From assembly GCF_025717555.1 (NCBI RefSeq), contig NZ_JAJIRP010000005.1:1-64000 (forward strand): a stretch of 64,000 nucleotides of DNA. Direction: 5' to 3'. How positions within the stretch are numbered: the first letter of the stretch is position 1; each line of letters starts with the position of its first letter. Shown one piece after another: positions 13,866 through 22,530 of the stretch. Under the pieces are notes generated by a model. The model searched no databases, had not been told where the DNA came from, and saw only the letters and a program-made list of their open reading frames with translations. The stretch is from Paucibacter sp. B2R-40. GTDB lineage: Bacteria; Pseudomonadota; Gammaproteobacteria; Burkholderiales; Burkholderiaceae_C. The position numbers were made by a program, and so were the translations under genes.

Positions 13866-15218
13866 GTGCGATTTTCCCCTATTGTTTTCATACTTTTTGC
13901 TCTGGGTTCCAACGCAAGAGCAGGCGCAACTGATTCCCTACAGTTGACAGGCCAACTGGCCGATCTGGCTGCTATGCGTACCGGCTATGTACAGAGAAGC
14001 CCGGCTTTCACTCCAGAAAATCGCCAACGTGCGCTGGACTACATTGCAGACCTTGAAAATAGCCAGCGCCTGTTAACACCAGAGCAATTTCTTTTGGCCT
14101 GTCTGACCGTCTCCGCCTTTGCGCAGAACGGCCATGACGGCGTCGATACATTGCCAGGCAGCTGGTTCCCTGGCCAGCGTCTGCCTATGCGCTTGTTATG
14201 GCTGGATGATGGCATTGTGGTCGCGCGAGTAGCGGCAACCCATGCGGATCTGGCTGGCGCTGTTGTCGAGCGCATCGAAGGCGTCACACCAACTGACCTG
14301 ATGCATAGCCTGCGCGCGATTGGAGGAGGAGTGGACAATTTCAATGTCTGGAACCTCAACTGGGTGATCGAAAGCGCAGGCATGTTGCATGCCATGGGTC
14401 TGGCCGCCGCGCCGGACAAACTCAAGCTCGCGTTAAAGCGCGCTGACGGCACCCGCGTTGAGCGAGAAATCGCCTATGTGCCGAGTGATCGGGTTCCAAG
14501 TGGTGTGCTGCCGGGCCGGCTGTGGTCGCAGGCACCGCTACCAGTAGAAGTGGCACAAAATTGGAGCGTCCCAGTCCATCCTGAGCCGCTCGCATTGCAA
14601 GATCCAGAGAACATGTATCGCAGCATAGAACTACGGGACATCGACTCACTTTACGTGCAGATCCGCATCAACATTGATTTCGCCGGCCAGGAGATCGGCC
14701 CGTTTTCTCAACAATTGGAGCAGCAGCTTAGGCAGGCTGCGCCGCGCAATTTGATCTTGGACCTTCGCCAAAATACGGGTGGCGACAATGAAAAAACACG
14801 CGAGCTGATGCGGACCATTGCAAGGTCGATCAAAGGACACATCTATATGCTGGTCGGCGGCCAAACCTTCTCGGCTGGCATTGCCAATGCGGCTGCGCTC
14901 AAGCACGACGCAGGCGCGCGTGTCGTTATCGTCGGCACGCCAGTTGGCGACCGCCTGCAGTGGTGGTCCGAAGGACATCAACGCATCGAAATGCCCCATT
15001 CGCGGTATGCATTCCGTCTGAACGGTGGCTACTGGGACCTGGTGCAGGGCTGCGCAGACAAACCCCTATGCTATGGCGATAAATACGATGTGCAGGTCAC
15101 ATCTTTGTCCCCTCAGATTGCCGCGCCTATACGTGTAGCTGACTGGCTGGCTGGGCGTGACTCGGGCTTTGAGGCGGTCTTGAGCGATTTGCAAGTACGC
15201 GGCAGGAAAGACAGGTAG
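13866..15218 (+). CDS. S41-family-like (tail-specific protease-like) secreted protein
   Basis: The 450-residue product starts at a GTG preceded by GGAG at good spacing. A signal peptide spans about residues 1-18 (VRFSPIVFILFALGSNARA), so the protein is exported. The C-terminal half has the S41 peptidase layout: RNLILDLRQNTGGDNEKT, then an IYMLVGGQTFSAGIANAAAL segment where Ser of TFSAG occupies the nucleophile position, then GARVVIVGTPVGD. There is no recognisable PDZ domain. It resembles S41-like proteins of Gammaproteobacteria and Betaproteobacteria of unknown substrate. G+C content looks lower than in neighbours, which hints at acquisition. The next gene is convergent, 38 bases away. Confidence 0.75.
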   Translation: MRFSPIVFILFALGSNARAGATDSLQLTGQLADLAAMRTGYVQRSPAFTPENRQRALDYIADLENSQRLLTPEQFLLACLTVSAFAQNGHDGVDTLPGSWFPGQRLPMRLLWLDDGIVVARVAATHADLAGAVVERIEGVTPTDLMHSLRAIGGGVDNFNVWNLNWVIESAGMLHAMGLAAAPDKLKLALKRADGTRVEREIAYVPSDRVPSGVLPGRLWSQAPLPVEVAQNWSVPVHPEPLALQDPENMYRSIELRDIDSLYVQIRINIDFAGQEIGPFSQQLEQQLRQAAPRNLILDLRQNTGGDNEKTRELMRTIARSIKGHIYMLVGGQTFSAGIANAAALKHDAGARVVIVGTPVGDRLQWWSEGHQRIEMPHSRYAFRLNGGYWDLVQGCADKPLCYGDKYDVQVTSLSPQIAAPIRVADWLAGRDSGFEAVLSDLQVRGRKDR

Positions 15219-15256
15219 AAGCACAAGTTGCTGCGCAACGCGGGCCTATGTACAGG

Positions 15257-15481
15257 CTAACCTCGCAACAGCACTCGCAGACGGGCAACGGTAAGCTCCA
15301 CCGGCGCATCGCGCGAGACCTCCAGGCCCAACTCACGTGCGATCTGGTTCACCTTGGCCGGGAGCAGCGGGATGCCGCCAGCATCAATGGCCGCAATCAG
15401 AGCGCGGGCGCGCTCATGCTCGGGGCGGACGGGCCGCTGGGCGAGCAGGCGGCGCAGGGGTGAAGGCCTTGTGGGCGACAT
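15257..15481 (-). CDS. Small basic protein of unknown function
   Basis: I do not recognise this 74-residue protein (MSPTRPSPLRRLLAQRPVRPE). The C-terminal two thirds, ARALIAAIDAGGIPLLPAKVNQIARELGLEV, reads as a helix-turn-helix-like fold, and the composition is coding-like: low in Cys/Trp and ordered in charge. It may be a small DNA-binding protein, but the evidence is thin. It converges with the S41-like gene. Confidence 0.55.
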   Translation of the reverse strand: MSPTRPSPLRRLLAQRPVRPEHERARALIAAIDAGGIPLLPAKVNQIARELGLEVSRDAPVELTVARLRVLLRG

Positions 15482-15647
15482 TTGCGCTGTGATGATAAGC
15501 CCATCCCCGATGGCCACCCTAGACCATTGCACCTTCGCCCACCGAACAAGCCAATTTCAGCGACCGATCAATAGCAATTTGACCCTCGATCCGCTGATTT
15601 TCTTGATTCAACAATGCCAGATGAGCGAAGTGGCCACCACTCAAAAG

Positions 15648-15682
15648 CAAAAAGTCCGCGACAGGCGAACCCAGCGCGGACT
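15648..15682 (-). terminator. Intrinsic terminator of the Ala/Lys/His-rich protein gene
   Basis: On the minus strand AGTCCGCG and CGCGGACT (15675-15682 and 15653-15660) form a perfect 8-bp stem followed by TTTTTGCTTTT. It lies about 35 bases after the stop of the gene ending at 15717. Confidence 0.75.
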
Positions 15683-15716
15683 CTCATTCATGGGCATCAC
15701 TCGGCCCGAGGTACCC

Positions 15717-16112
15717 TTAGGACGTTTTGACAGCTGCGGGCGTGACCGTCTTGCTGCCGTGGGCTGCATGGTGCTTAGCCGGCTTCAAATCGGCCTTGGC
15801 GTGATGCTCTTGCTTCACTGCTGGCTTGGCCGCTTCAGGTGTAGTGGTAGCAGGCTTAGCCTCGCCCTTGCTCGCAACTGGTGCGGTTGCAGGTGTTGCG
15901 TTAGTTGCAGGCACCGATTTACTAGCAACGGGGGCAACTACCGCAGCGGTCTGCTTAACCTCTGTCTTGGCTGCCGGAGCAGTTGTCGTTGCCGCCACTG
16001 CCTTGGTCACCGCAGGCGCCGCCTTCACCTCAGCAGCGGCAGGTTGAGCCATTGCGGCGCCAACGGTCATTGCAAACAGAGCAGGAATCAAAGCCAATTT
16101 CAGTGCATTCAT
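15717..16112 (-). CDS. Exported Ala/Lys/His-rich low-complexity protein
   Basis: The product is about 131 residues from the ATG at 16112 (MNALKLALIPALFAMTVGAAMA), preceded by TGGAG. Residues 1-22 are a signal peptide. The mature part is almost entirely Ala, Val, Thr, Lys and Pro in irregular repeats, with a histidine-rich patch near the end (HHAKADLKPAKHHAAHGSK). Similar proteins in Burkholderiales are annotated only as hypothetical. Disorder, cell-envelope association and possible metal binding by the His patch are inferences. It has its own terminator downstream and is a single-gene unit. Confidence 0.65.
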   Translation of the reverse strand: MNALKLALIPALFAMTVGAAMAQPAAAEVKAAPAVTKAVAATTTAPAAKTEVKQTAAVVAPVASKSVPATNATPATAPVASKGEAKPATTTPEAAKPAVKQEHHAKADLKPAKHHAAHGSKTVTPAAVKTS

Positions 16113-16338
16113 CAGGTCACTCCAGGGTTGCAAAAGGTACTCGCACAACGAGGCCTGATGAGTTGGGGTTGACCACAAGGGATGGGTGTTGCAAAGGGTT
16201 ACAGGTGCATCTTGGGGATCATGCTGCGCACCAGCATTGGCAGAGCTTGCGTGCAGCAATCCGCAGTAAATGACCCTTAGCCAATTCTGAATTGCCAGCA
16301 AATTGCCAGATGGAGAGCTTTCAGTCCCCTGAAAGCCG

Positions 16339-16370
16339 AAAGGGCTAGCCCATTTCTGAGCTAACCCTTA
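16339..16370 (-). terminator. Probable terminator after tRNA-Pro
   Basis: On the minus strand AAGGGTTAGC and GCTAGCCCTT form a 10-bp stem with one mismatch, directly after the tRNA. Only a short T stretch (TTTCGGCTTT) follows, so it is a moderate terminator. Confidence 0.55.
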
Positions 16371-16378
16371 GATTCATT

Positions 16379-16456
<78 letters not shown>

Positions 16457-16468
16457 CTAAGCCTCACA

Positions 16469-16915
16469 TTATAGGGCAAATTTAGGGCTGAAATCAAGGA
16501 TCAGCAGATCTCGTATCGAAAGCAACTCCGCCCTGACCTGCTCGGTCGACAGTTCTGTTTGCTCGCGCGTTGATGGAGTCGGAATTTCAGATCCGTCCAG
16601 ACGATCCTCAGCGGCGTCAAATGCACCTGAAAATTCGACATCGGCGGCAAGCGGCGCTGAGTTGCCGTCGATCAACTGATTGCGGGCCCCGCTGATGGTG
16701 AAACCTTGGTCATAGAGCAAGCCCCTGATGCGCCGAATCAGCAGAACTTCGTGGTGCTGGTAATAGCGCCGATTGCCGCGCCGCTTCATCGGCTTCAGTT
16801 GGCTGAACTCCTGCTCCCAATAGCGCAGCACATAGGGCTTGACGCCGCATAGATCGCTGACCTCACCGATGGTGAAGTAGCGCTTTGCCGGTATCGCTGG
16901 GAGCGAGTTTTCCAT
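16469..16915 (-). CDS. MerR-family transcriptional regulator
   Basis: The 148-residue product ([22 protein letters not shown]) has a MerR winged helix-turn-helix: [25 protein letters not shown] then [42 protein letters not shown]. The acidic C-terminal third is variable and has no cysteine effector site, so it is not a metal sensor of the classical type. This gene follows ihfA in many Betaproteobacteria and Gammaproteobacteria, where it is a conserved but poorly understood MerR regulator. The ATG at 16915 was taken because the HTH begins 15 residues later, as in the family. Confidence 0.9.
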   Translation of the reverse strand: MENSLPAIPAKRYFTIGEVSDLCGVKPYVLRYWEQEFSQLKPMKRRGNRRYYQHHEVLLIRRIRGLLYDQGFTISGARNQLIDGNSAPLAADVEFSGAFDAAEDRLDGSEIPTPSTREQTELSTEQVRAELLSIRDLLILDFSPKFAL

Positions 16916-16949
16916 TGAAATCAAGGGCTTCAGGTCGGGAGGTCAGACT

Positions 16950-17333
16950 CTACTCGAAGTCATCCTCGGCGCACACTTCGCCTTGCACCAAAGCCTTGAG
17001 TTTGTTGCTGGCGTGAAAAGTCACCACATCGCGGGCATTGATTGGGATAGCTTCGCCGGTGCGGGGATTGCGCCCCGGCCGGGGCGCCTTGCGTCGAATC
17101 GTGAAGTTACCAAAGCCACTCAGCTTAACCTCGTCGCCGGCAACCAAGCTGCTGTGGATGATGTCGAAGAAGGCCTCGACCATGTCCTTGGACTCGCGTT
17201 TATTCAAGCCCAATTTGTCGAACAAGAGATCGGCCAATTCCGCCTTGGTCAAGGTCGGTGTATCCAAGCTTGCCAGCAACATCAAGGGCGCCGGCCCGCG
17301 ACCGTCCTGGCTGCCTGAATCTTCTGCGCTCAT
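16950..17333 (-). CDS. ihfA: Integration host factor subunit alpha
   Basis: IHF-alpha pairs with IHF-beta to bend DNA in recombination, replication and sigma-54 transcription. The core [36 protein letters not shown] and [45 protein letters not shown] is diagnostic, including the PGRNPRTG loop that intercalates in DNA. From the ATG at 17333 it has about 28 extra residues before the core ([19 protein letters not shown]), acidic and Gly-rich, not found in E. coli; a start at the Met at 17282 would shorten it. I prefer 17333 because it lies 11 bases after the pheT stop, the usual translational coupling. Confidence 0.93.
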   Translation of the reverse strand: MSAEDSGSQDGRGPAPLMLLASLDTPTLTKAELADLLFDKLGLNKRESKDMVEAFFDIIHSSLVAGDEVKLSGFGNFTIRRKAPRPGRNPRTGEAIPINARDVVTFHASNKLKALVQGEVCAEDDFE

Positions 17334-17343
17334 CGCCCTGCCC

Positions 17344-19788
17344 TCAGCCGCGCAAACGCGCACCCAGGCGCCGACTCAAGGCCTCAATCACCGCCGCCAC
17401 CGTTTGCTCGATGCGCTCCTCGGTCAAGGTGGTCTCGTCGTCCAGCAACTCCAGCCGCACGGCCAGACTGCGCTCACCATCCTTCATGTCGGCGTTGGCC
17501 TGCGTCGGCTTGAAGACGTCGAACAATCTGGCGGAACGAATCAATCCGTCATGGGCACCGGCAATGGCTGCCATCAGGCCGTCGTGGCTGACCTTGTCAT
17601 CCACAATAACGGCCAGATCGCGCAGCACAGCTTGTTGACGCGGGATCGCCTGGGCGGCCGGCAGCTCGCGCTGCAAGGTTGCCGCCAGATCCAGCTCGAA
17701 CAGAATCGGCGCGCCACTACCCTGCGGCAAGTCATAAGACTGGCGCCATTTGGGGTGCAACTCGCCGATCACGCCGATGTCCTGACCGTCCAGTTCGATG
17801 CGCGCACTGCGGCCCGGATGCAATGCCGCATGTTCGGCCGGCACAAAACGCAACTGGCGCGGAGCAAACAACGCCTCCAGATCGCCTTTGACATCGAAGA
17901 AGTCGACATTGCGGTCGCGCTGACTCCATTGCTGCTGTTCAGCCGGGCCGTAGGCCAGACCCGACAGGCGCATCGGCTGAGCCACACCGGCGATGCTGGC
18001 GTCGCTCTCGAGCACCGTCGCGTCACGCAAAAACACGCGGCCAATCTCGAACAAGCGCACGCGCGTGGCCCGGCGCGCTAGGTTGTAGCGCAAGGTATTG
18101 ATGAGGCTGCCCAGCAAGCTGGTTCGCATCACCGCCAGCGGAGCGGCGATCGGGTTCAAGACCTGAATCGGCTGCTCATTGCCGGCTAACTCGCGCTCCC
18201 AGCGGGCTTCGACGAAGCTGAAATTGATGGTCTCGAAATAGTCGCGTGCGGCCACCGCGTGGCGCAAGGCATGCACCGAGCGGCGCGCCTCCGAGGCCAC
18301 CTTGCCCACCACCGGCGCCAGCGGCGGCGTCGAGGGCAGGTTCGGATAACCAATGACGCGAATGACTTCTTCGATCAGATCTTCTTCGATCTGCATATCG
18401 AAACGCCAGCTCGGCGGCGTCACGGTCAGCACGCCGGGTGCTTGCTCGAAAGGCAGGCCCAGGCGCGTGAACACGCGGGCGCAGTCTTCCTGCGTCACCG
18501 GCATGCCGATGATCTTGGACGCTCGCGCCACGCGCAGGCTGACCGGCGTGCGCGCGGGCAGTTGCGTGGTTTGATCGTCCAGCGGGCCGCAGCGCGTGTC
18601 CGCACCGCCGCAAATATCGAGAATCAACTGCGTGATGCGCTCGACATGCTGGGCCGTCAAGGCCGGGTCGACACCGCGCTCGAAACGATGGCCAGCATCG
18701 GTAGAGAAGTTGAACTTGCGCGAACGCCCCATCACTGCCTTGGGCCACCAGAATGCAGCCTCGACATAGATATTGATGGTGTCGTCCGAGACTGCGGTGG
18801 CGTCGCCGCCCATGATGCCGGCGAGCGATTCAACGCCTTGCGAATCGGCCACCACGCCCACCGTCTCGTCCAGCGCGACGGTGTTGCCGTTCAAGAGCTT
18901 GAGGCTCTCGCCCGACTTGGCCCAGCGCACAACCAACTCGTCATGGATTTTGTCCAGATCGAAGATATGGGAGGGCCTGCCAAACTCGAACATCACATAA
19001 TTGGAGATGTCGACCAAAGGAGAGACCGAACGCTGGCCGCAACGCGCCAGACGGTCCACCATCCAGGCGGGCGTCTGCACTTTGGTGTTGACGCCGCGGA
19101 TGATGCGGCCGGAGAAGCGACCGCACAAATCGGCCGCTTCGATGCGGACCGGCAGCTTGTCATCGATCTGCGGCGTAACCGGCGCAATAACGGGCAACTG
19201 CAGCGGTGCACCGGTCAAGGCGGAGACTTCACGCGCGATGCCGTACACGCTCAGGGCATGGGCCAGGTTCGGCGTCAGCTTAAGCGTGAACAGCGTGTCG
19301 TCCAGATTCAGGTGAGCGCGGATATCTTGGCCAATTTGCGCGTCGGCCGCCAACTCGAGCAGACCTCCATGCTCTTCGCTGAGCTTGAGCTCGCGCGCCG
19401 AGCAGAGCATGCCGAAGCTTTCAACACCGCGCAGCTTGCCGACATTGATCTTGAAGGGCTTGCCATCTTCGCCAGGAGGAAGCTCAGCCCCGACGGTCGC
19501 CAAAGGCACCTTGATGCCGACGCGTGCGTTCGGCGCGCCGCAGACGATTTGCAGCGGCTCCCCATTGTTGAAGGAGCCGCCGGCATTGACACTGCAGATG
19601 CGCAGCTTGTCGGCGTTAGGATGCTGTTCGGCCGTCAGAATTTCGGCCACCACAATGCCGTGAAAAGGCGGCGCGACCGGGCGAAGCTCTTCAACTTCCA
19701 GGCCCGACATGGTCAGCAGTTCGGCCAGTTCTTGGGTATTCAGCGCAGGGTTACAAAAGGCCCGCAGCCAGGATTCAGGGAATTGCAT
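17344..19788 (-). CDS. pheT: Phenylalanyl-tRNA synthetase beta subunit
   Basis: At 814 residues this is a full-length PheT, which pairs with PheS as an alpha2-beta2 enzyme charging tRNA-Phe. The N-terminal tRNA-binding (EMAP-like) domain is seen at about 40-150 ([41 protein letters not shown]), followed by B3/B4 editing and B5 regions, a class II-like central domain, and the C-terminal FDX-ACB domain ([23 protein letters not shown]). It is in the operon thrS-infC-rpmI-rplT-pheS-pheT-ihfA, 26 bases after pheS, so it should be co-transcribed with pheS and ihfA. Confidence 0.97.
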   Translation of the reverse strand: MQFPESWLRAFCNPALNTQELAELLTMSGLEVEELRPVAPPFHGIVVAEILTAEQHPNADKLRICSVNAGGSFNNGEPLQIVCGAPNARVGIKVPLATVGAELPPGEDGKPFKINVGKLRGVESFGMLCSARELKLSEEHGGLLELAADAQIGQDIRAHLNLDDTLFTLKLTPNLAHALSVYGIAREVSALTGAPLQLPVIAPVTPQIDDKLPVRIEAADLCGRFSGRIIRGVNTKVQTPAWMVDRLARCGQRSVSPLVDISNYVMFEFGRPSHIFDLDKIHDELVVRWAKSGESLKLLNGNTVALDETVGVVADSQGVESLAGIMGGDATAVSDDTINIYVEAAFWWPKAVMGRSRKFNFSTDAGHRFERGVDPALTAQHVERITQLILDICGGADTRCGPLDDQTTQLPARTPVSLRVARASKIIGMPVTQEDCARVFTRLGLPFEQAPGVLTVTPPSWRFDMQIEEDLIEEVIRVIGYPNLPSTPPLAPVVGKVASEARRSVHALRHAVAARDYFETINFSFVEARWERELAGNEQPIQVLNPIAAPLAVMRTSLLGSLINTLRYNLARRATRVRLFEIGRVFLRDATVLESDASIAGVAQPMRLSGLAYGPAEQQQWSQRDRNVDFFDVKGDLEALFAPRQLRFVPAEHAALHPGRSARIELDGQDIGVIGELHPKWRQSYDLPQGSGAPILFELDLAATLQRELPAAQAIPRQQAVLRDLAVIVDDKVSHDGLMAAIAGAHDGLIRSARLFDVFKPTQANADMKDGERSLAVRLELLDDETTLTEERIEQTVAAVIEALSRRLGARLRG

Positions 19789-19814
19789 GGGATATCTCTC
19801 GAGCTACGGGGGGG

Positions 19815-20852
19815 TCACTTGAACTGGGACAGAAAGCGCAGATCGCCATCAAAGAACTGGCGCAGATCACCCACGCCATAGCGCAACATGGCCAGACGGT
19901 CGATGCCGGAACCGAAAGCGAAACCGATATAACGCTCAGGGTCCAGACCCATATTGCGAATCACCTGCGGATGCACCTGGCCGGAGCCCGATACCTCGAG
20001 CCAGCGGCCTTTCAGCGGGCCAGAAGCGAACATCATGTCGATCTCGGCGCTCGGCTCGGTGAAAGGGAAATAGCTGGGGCGGAAACGGATGTCCATTTCC
20101 GTGGTCTCGAAGAACTGCTGCAAGAAGTTCACATAGACCGACTTCAAATCCTTGAAGCTGATGTTCTCGCCCACCCACAGGCCTTCGACTTGGTGGAACA
20201 TCGGCGAATGCGTGGCGTCGCTGTCGACCCGGTAAGTGCGGCCCGGCGCAATCACGCGGATCTCAGGCATGGGCTGGCCGGCATCGATCAGGGCCCGGTG
20301 GCGCTTGACATGCTGGACCGCGTAGCGAATCTGCATCGGGCTGGTGTGGGTGCGCAAGACATGACCTCCTTCGACGTAGAAGGTGTCGTGCATCGAGCGC
20401 GCCGGGTGATCTTCGGGCGTGTTCAGCGCGGTGAAGTTGAACCAGTCGTTCTCGATCTCGGGGCCATCGGCCACGTCGAAACCCATCGAACCGAAGATGC
20501 CTTCGATGCGCTCCATCGCACGCGTGATCGGGTGCAGGCCGCCGGTGCCGCGCTGGCGCCCGGGCAAGCTGACATCCAAGGCCTCGGCCTTGAGCTGTAG
20601 GGCCAACTCGGCGTCGGCCAAGGCTTGGCGGCGCGCCGTCAGGGCCGCCTCTATGCCAGACTTCAAGACATTGATTTCGGCGCCGCGGGTCTTCTTCTCT
20701 TCTACGGCCAGGGCAGCCATGCCCTTGAGCAACTCGGTCACGCGACCGGTTTTACCGAGGAAGCGTGCCTTGGCATTTTCCAAGTCGGCGGGCGTGGTCG
20801 CGGCGGCGAATTCGCCTTGCGCCGTTTGCAGCAATTGATCGAGGTCGTTCAT
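19815..20852 (-). CDS. pheS: Phenylalanyl-tRNA synthetase alpha subunit
   Basis: Catalytic subunit of PheRS. From the ATG at 20852 it has 345 residues: an N-terminal coiled coil ([29 protein letters not shown]) that contacts tRNA-Phe, then the class II core with motif 2 region [16 protein letters not shown] and motif 3 [18 protein letters not shown]. An upstream in-frame TTG at 20888 would give a longer protein, but the coiled coil fits the ATG start. A strong terminator (20975-21008) lies between rplT and pheS, so some transcription must pass it or start locally. A 67-bp inverted-repeat element lies between that terminator and the start codon. Confidence 0.96.
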   Translation of the reverse strand: MNDLDQLLQTAQGEFAAATTPADLENAKARFLGKTGRVTELLKGMAALAVEEKKTRGAEINVLKSGIEAALTARRQALADAELALQLKAEALDVSLPGRQRGTGGLHPITRAMERIEGIFGSMGFDVADGPEIENDWFNFTALNTPEDHPARSMHDTFYVEGGHVLRTHTSPMQIRYAVQHVKRHRALIDAGQPMPEIRVIAPGRTYRVDSDATHSPMFHQVEGLWVGENISFKDLKSVYVNFLQQFFETTEMDIRFRPSYFPFTEPSAEIDMMFASGPLKGRWLEVSGSGQVHPQVIRNMGLDPERYIGFAFGSGIDRLAMLRYGVGDLRQFFDGDLRFLSQFK

Positions 20853-20902
20853 CGCGGAGCCGTTTTCATCAAGCAAGTCTTGAGGCAAGAATTAGAGGGG
20901 AA

Positions 20903-20969
20903 TAGGACTTACGCAAAATTGATACAAACGAGCAAATCATTTCGCCGTAACTGCCTTGCGTAAATCCTA
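20903..20969. mobile_element. 67-bp MITE-like element with 14-bp inverted ends
   Basis: Ends TAGGACTTACGCAA (20903-20916) and TTGCGTAAATCCTA (20956-20969) are inverted copies with one mismatch. The interior has no coding sequence, and no clear target-site duplication is visible. The ends resemble terminal repeats of known insertion sequences in style, but I cannot assign a family. It lies between the rplT terminator and pheS. Confidence 0.5.
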
Positions 20970-20974
20970 GGCAA

Positions 20975-21008
20975 TAAAAAAAGGCCGATCACCAGGGTGT
21001 CGGCCTTT
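20975..21008 (-). terminator. Strong intrinsic terminator after rplT
   Basis: On the minus strand AAAGGCCGA and TCGGCCTTT pair around an 11-nt loop, and the run continues as TTTTTTT. It lies 70 bases after the rplT stop and before pheS, and so separates the ribosomal part of the operon from pheST-ihfA, perhaps with partial read-through. Confidence 0.85.
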
Positions 21009-21077
21009 GGGTGCTGACCCCGAACCAGCGAGCCAGTTCAGGGCTGCCAACTACCGCCTTGCGGCGGCAGATGGACA

Positions 21078-21434
21078 TTAAGCGAGAGCGGCCTTGACCT
21101 TGGCGAAGATGCTGGCAAAACCAGCAGGATCACGCACAGCCAGATCGGCCAGGACCTTGCGGTCGATGTCGATCTGAGCCTTCTTCAGGCCAGCCACAAA
21201 CTTGCTGTATGTCAGGCCCAACTCACGGGAAGCCGCATTGATACGGGCAATCCAGAGTGCGCGGAACACACGCTTCTTGGCACGACGGTCACGGTAGGCG
21301 TATTGGCCTGCCTTCATCACTGCCTGTTTGGCAATGCGGAAGACATTCTTACGACGACCACGGTAGCCCTTGGCTAAAGCCAGGACCTTCTTGTGACGGG
21401 CACGTGCGGTAACACCACGTTTAACGCGAGGCAT
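21078..21434 (-). CDS. rplT: 50S ribosomal protein L20
   Basis: The 118-residue product [33 protein letters not shown] is diagnostic for L20, an early assembly protein of the large subunit. [33 protein letters not shown] follows, the usual length and ending. In E. coli L20 also represses translation of the rpmI-rplT mRNA by binding a leader structure. It starts 23 bases after rpmI and is followed by the strong terminator at 20975-21008. Confidence 0.98.
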   Translation of the reverse strand: MPRVKRGVTARARHKKVLALAKGYRGRRKNVFRIAKQAVMKAGQYAYRDRRAKKRVFRALWIARINAASRELGLTYSKFVAGLKKAQIDIDRKVLADLAVRDPAGFASIFAKVKAALA

Positions 21435-21457
21435 AGTATTTCTCCTTCAGAAGTCGA

Positions 21458-21661
21458 TCAGAGGCCAGCGCCGGGCAACATTTGAGCCATATGGCCCATG
21501 TTGGTCTCGTGCACGCCGGTCGTGCCACGCAAGTGGCGCTTGTTCTTCGTGGACTTCTTCGTGAGGATGTGGCGCTTGAACGCCTGGCCGCGCTTAACGG
21601 TGCCACCCGGACGAACGCGAAAACGTTTCTTCGCGCTGCTCTTGGTCTTCATTTTGGGCAT
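21458..21661 (-). CDS. rpmI: 50S ribosomal protein L35
   Basis: The 67-residue basic protein [20 protein letters not shown] is typical L35, with [18 protein letters not shown] as the central basic helix. It lies between infC and rplT as usual, but about 250 bases after infC. That gap holds a long hairpin-forming palindrome (21771-21893) and a smaller inverted repeat (21739-21766), suitable places for L20-dependent control of rpmI. Confidence 0.97.
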   Translation of the reverse strand: MPKMKTKSSAKKRFRVRPGGTVKRGQAFKRHILTKKSTKNKRHLRGTTGVHETNMGHMAQMLPGAGL

Positions 21662-21738
21662 GATTGCTCCTTCTTGTGAACGCTTCCAGGGGCGTCTGCA
21701 TTACTCATGCAGAACTTGGGGGCCTCTGGAGGCTAATA

Positions 21739-21766
21739 AGCCCGCTAACGACCAAATCAGCGGGCT
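21739..21766 (-). promoter_or_regulatory. Inverted repeat in the rpmI leader
   Basis: AGCCCGCT (21739-21746) and AGCGGGCT (21759-21766) form a perfect 8-bp stem with a 12-nt loop, followed on the minus strand by TTATTAG. It is terminator-like but U-poor, and could equally be a structured L20 operator or processing site. Confidence 0.45.
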
Positions 21767-21770
21767 GAAT

Positions 21771-21893
21771 TGAAAACTACTGCGGAGGCCATCTGCGTTG
21801 TTGCGCGGTGCTCGCTTCCTCAACATACCCAAAGTATGTTTCGGTCGCTGCGCGCCGTGCGCCTAGCAGCTGGCCTTCCTCGCTACGTTTTCA
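21771..21893. repeat. 123-bp imperfect palindrome between infC and rpmI
   Basis: The left arm starts TGAAAACTACTGCGGAGGCC and the right arm ends GGCCTTCCTCGCTACGTTTTCA; they are inverted copies at roughly 70% identity, meeting at a small central stem ACATAC/GTATGT. Transcribed, it would fold into a long hairpin in the infC-rpmI intergenic mRNA. The style is that of intergenic palindromic elements (REP/ERIC-like) seen in Burkholderiales; I cannot name a family. Confidence 0.65.
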
Positions 21894-21913
21894 GTAGCGT
21901 CAATTTCGCGGTC

Positions 21914-22459
21914 TTAGCGCTTTTTTGGCGCCAGGACCATGATCATTTGCCGGCCTTCCAGCTTGGGCATGTTCTCAACCACGGCCACATCGGACAACTC
22001 GTCGCGGATTCGTTCCAGCAGACGCATACCAATGTCTTGGTGGGTGATTTCACGACCACGGTAACGCAAGGTCACCTTGCCTTTGTCACCATCTTCGGCA
22101 ATGAAGCGGCGCAGATTGCGCATCTTGATCAGGTAGTCACCCTCGTCCGTACCCGGACGGAATTTGACTTCCTTGATTTCGATGACCTTCTGCTTGGACT
22201 TCGCCTCGGCAGCGCGCTTTTGCTCGATGTACTTGAACTTGCCGTAGTCCATCAAACGGCAGACCGGAGGGACGGCCGTGGCGGAGATTTCGACAACGTC
22301 CACATCCAACTCGCCCGCCATGCGGAGCGCTTCGTGGATGCTCACAATTCCGAGCGGCTCGTTTTCTTGGCCGTTCAAACGGACTTCAGGAGCCAAGATT
22401 TCGCGATTCAGCCGATGCTTGCGCTCAGGAATGGCTCGACGGTCAGCAAATGTAGCGAT
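21914..22459 (-). CDS. infC: Translation initiation factor IF-3, likely starting at ATC
   Basis: IF-3 prevents premature subunit joining and proofreads the initiator codon. [32 protein letters not shown] and [14 protein letters not shown] form the N-terminal domain, and [44 protein letters not shown] the C-terminal domain. No ATG precedes the conserved N-terminus in frame: a stop (TGA) lies just 15 bases upstream of an ATC codon at 22459-22457, and the frame between holds only ATC, ATT, CTG and TTG (22396) as potential starts. AAAGG lies 8 bases before that ATC, so I place the start there, giving 181 residues, the normal size. The TTG start would cut off the conserved basic segment [15 protein letters not shown]. 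coli infC starts with AUU, through which IF-3 limits its own synthesis; the same logic fits ATC. Confidence 0.93.
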   Translation of the reverse strand: MATFADRRAIPERKHRLNREILAPEVRLNGQENEPLGIVSIHEALRMAGELDVDVVEISATAVPPVCRLMDYGKFKYIEQKRAAEAKSKQKVIEIKEVKFRPGTDEGDYLIKMRNLRRFIAEDGDKGKVTLRYRGREITHQDIGMRLLERIRDELSDVAVVENMPKLEGRQMIMVLAPKKR

Positions 22460-22530
22460 GGTGCATACCTTTCAGCGAGCCCCAAGGCGAGGAGCCCAAA
22501 CAAAACAAAAGCGCGCCCTGTGCAGCGATC

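Noticed and set aside
13705-13947. 80-codon frame before the S41-like gene
   Set aside because: It overlaps the start of the next gene by 80 bases, has no features, and the GTG start with good SD at 13866 is stronger.
20989-21078. 29-codon ORF after rplT (start overlapping the stop, TAATG) as a possible Phe leader peptide of pheST
   Set aside because: It holds one Phe only, and it runs through the terminator stem. No run of Phe codons lies upstream of pheS, so E. coli-type Phe attenuation is not supported here.
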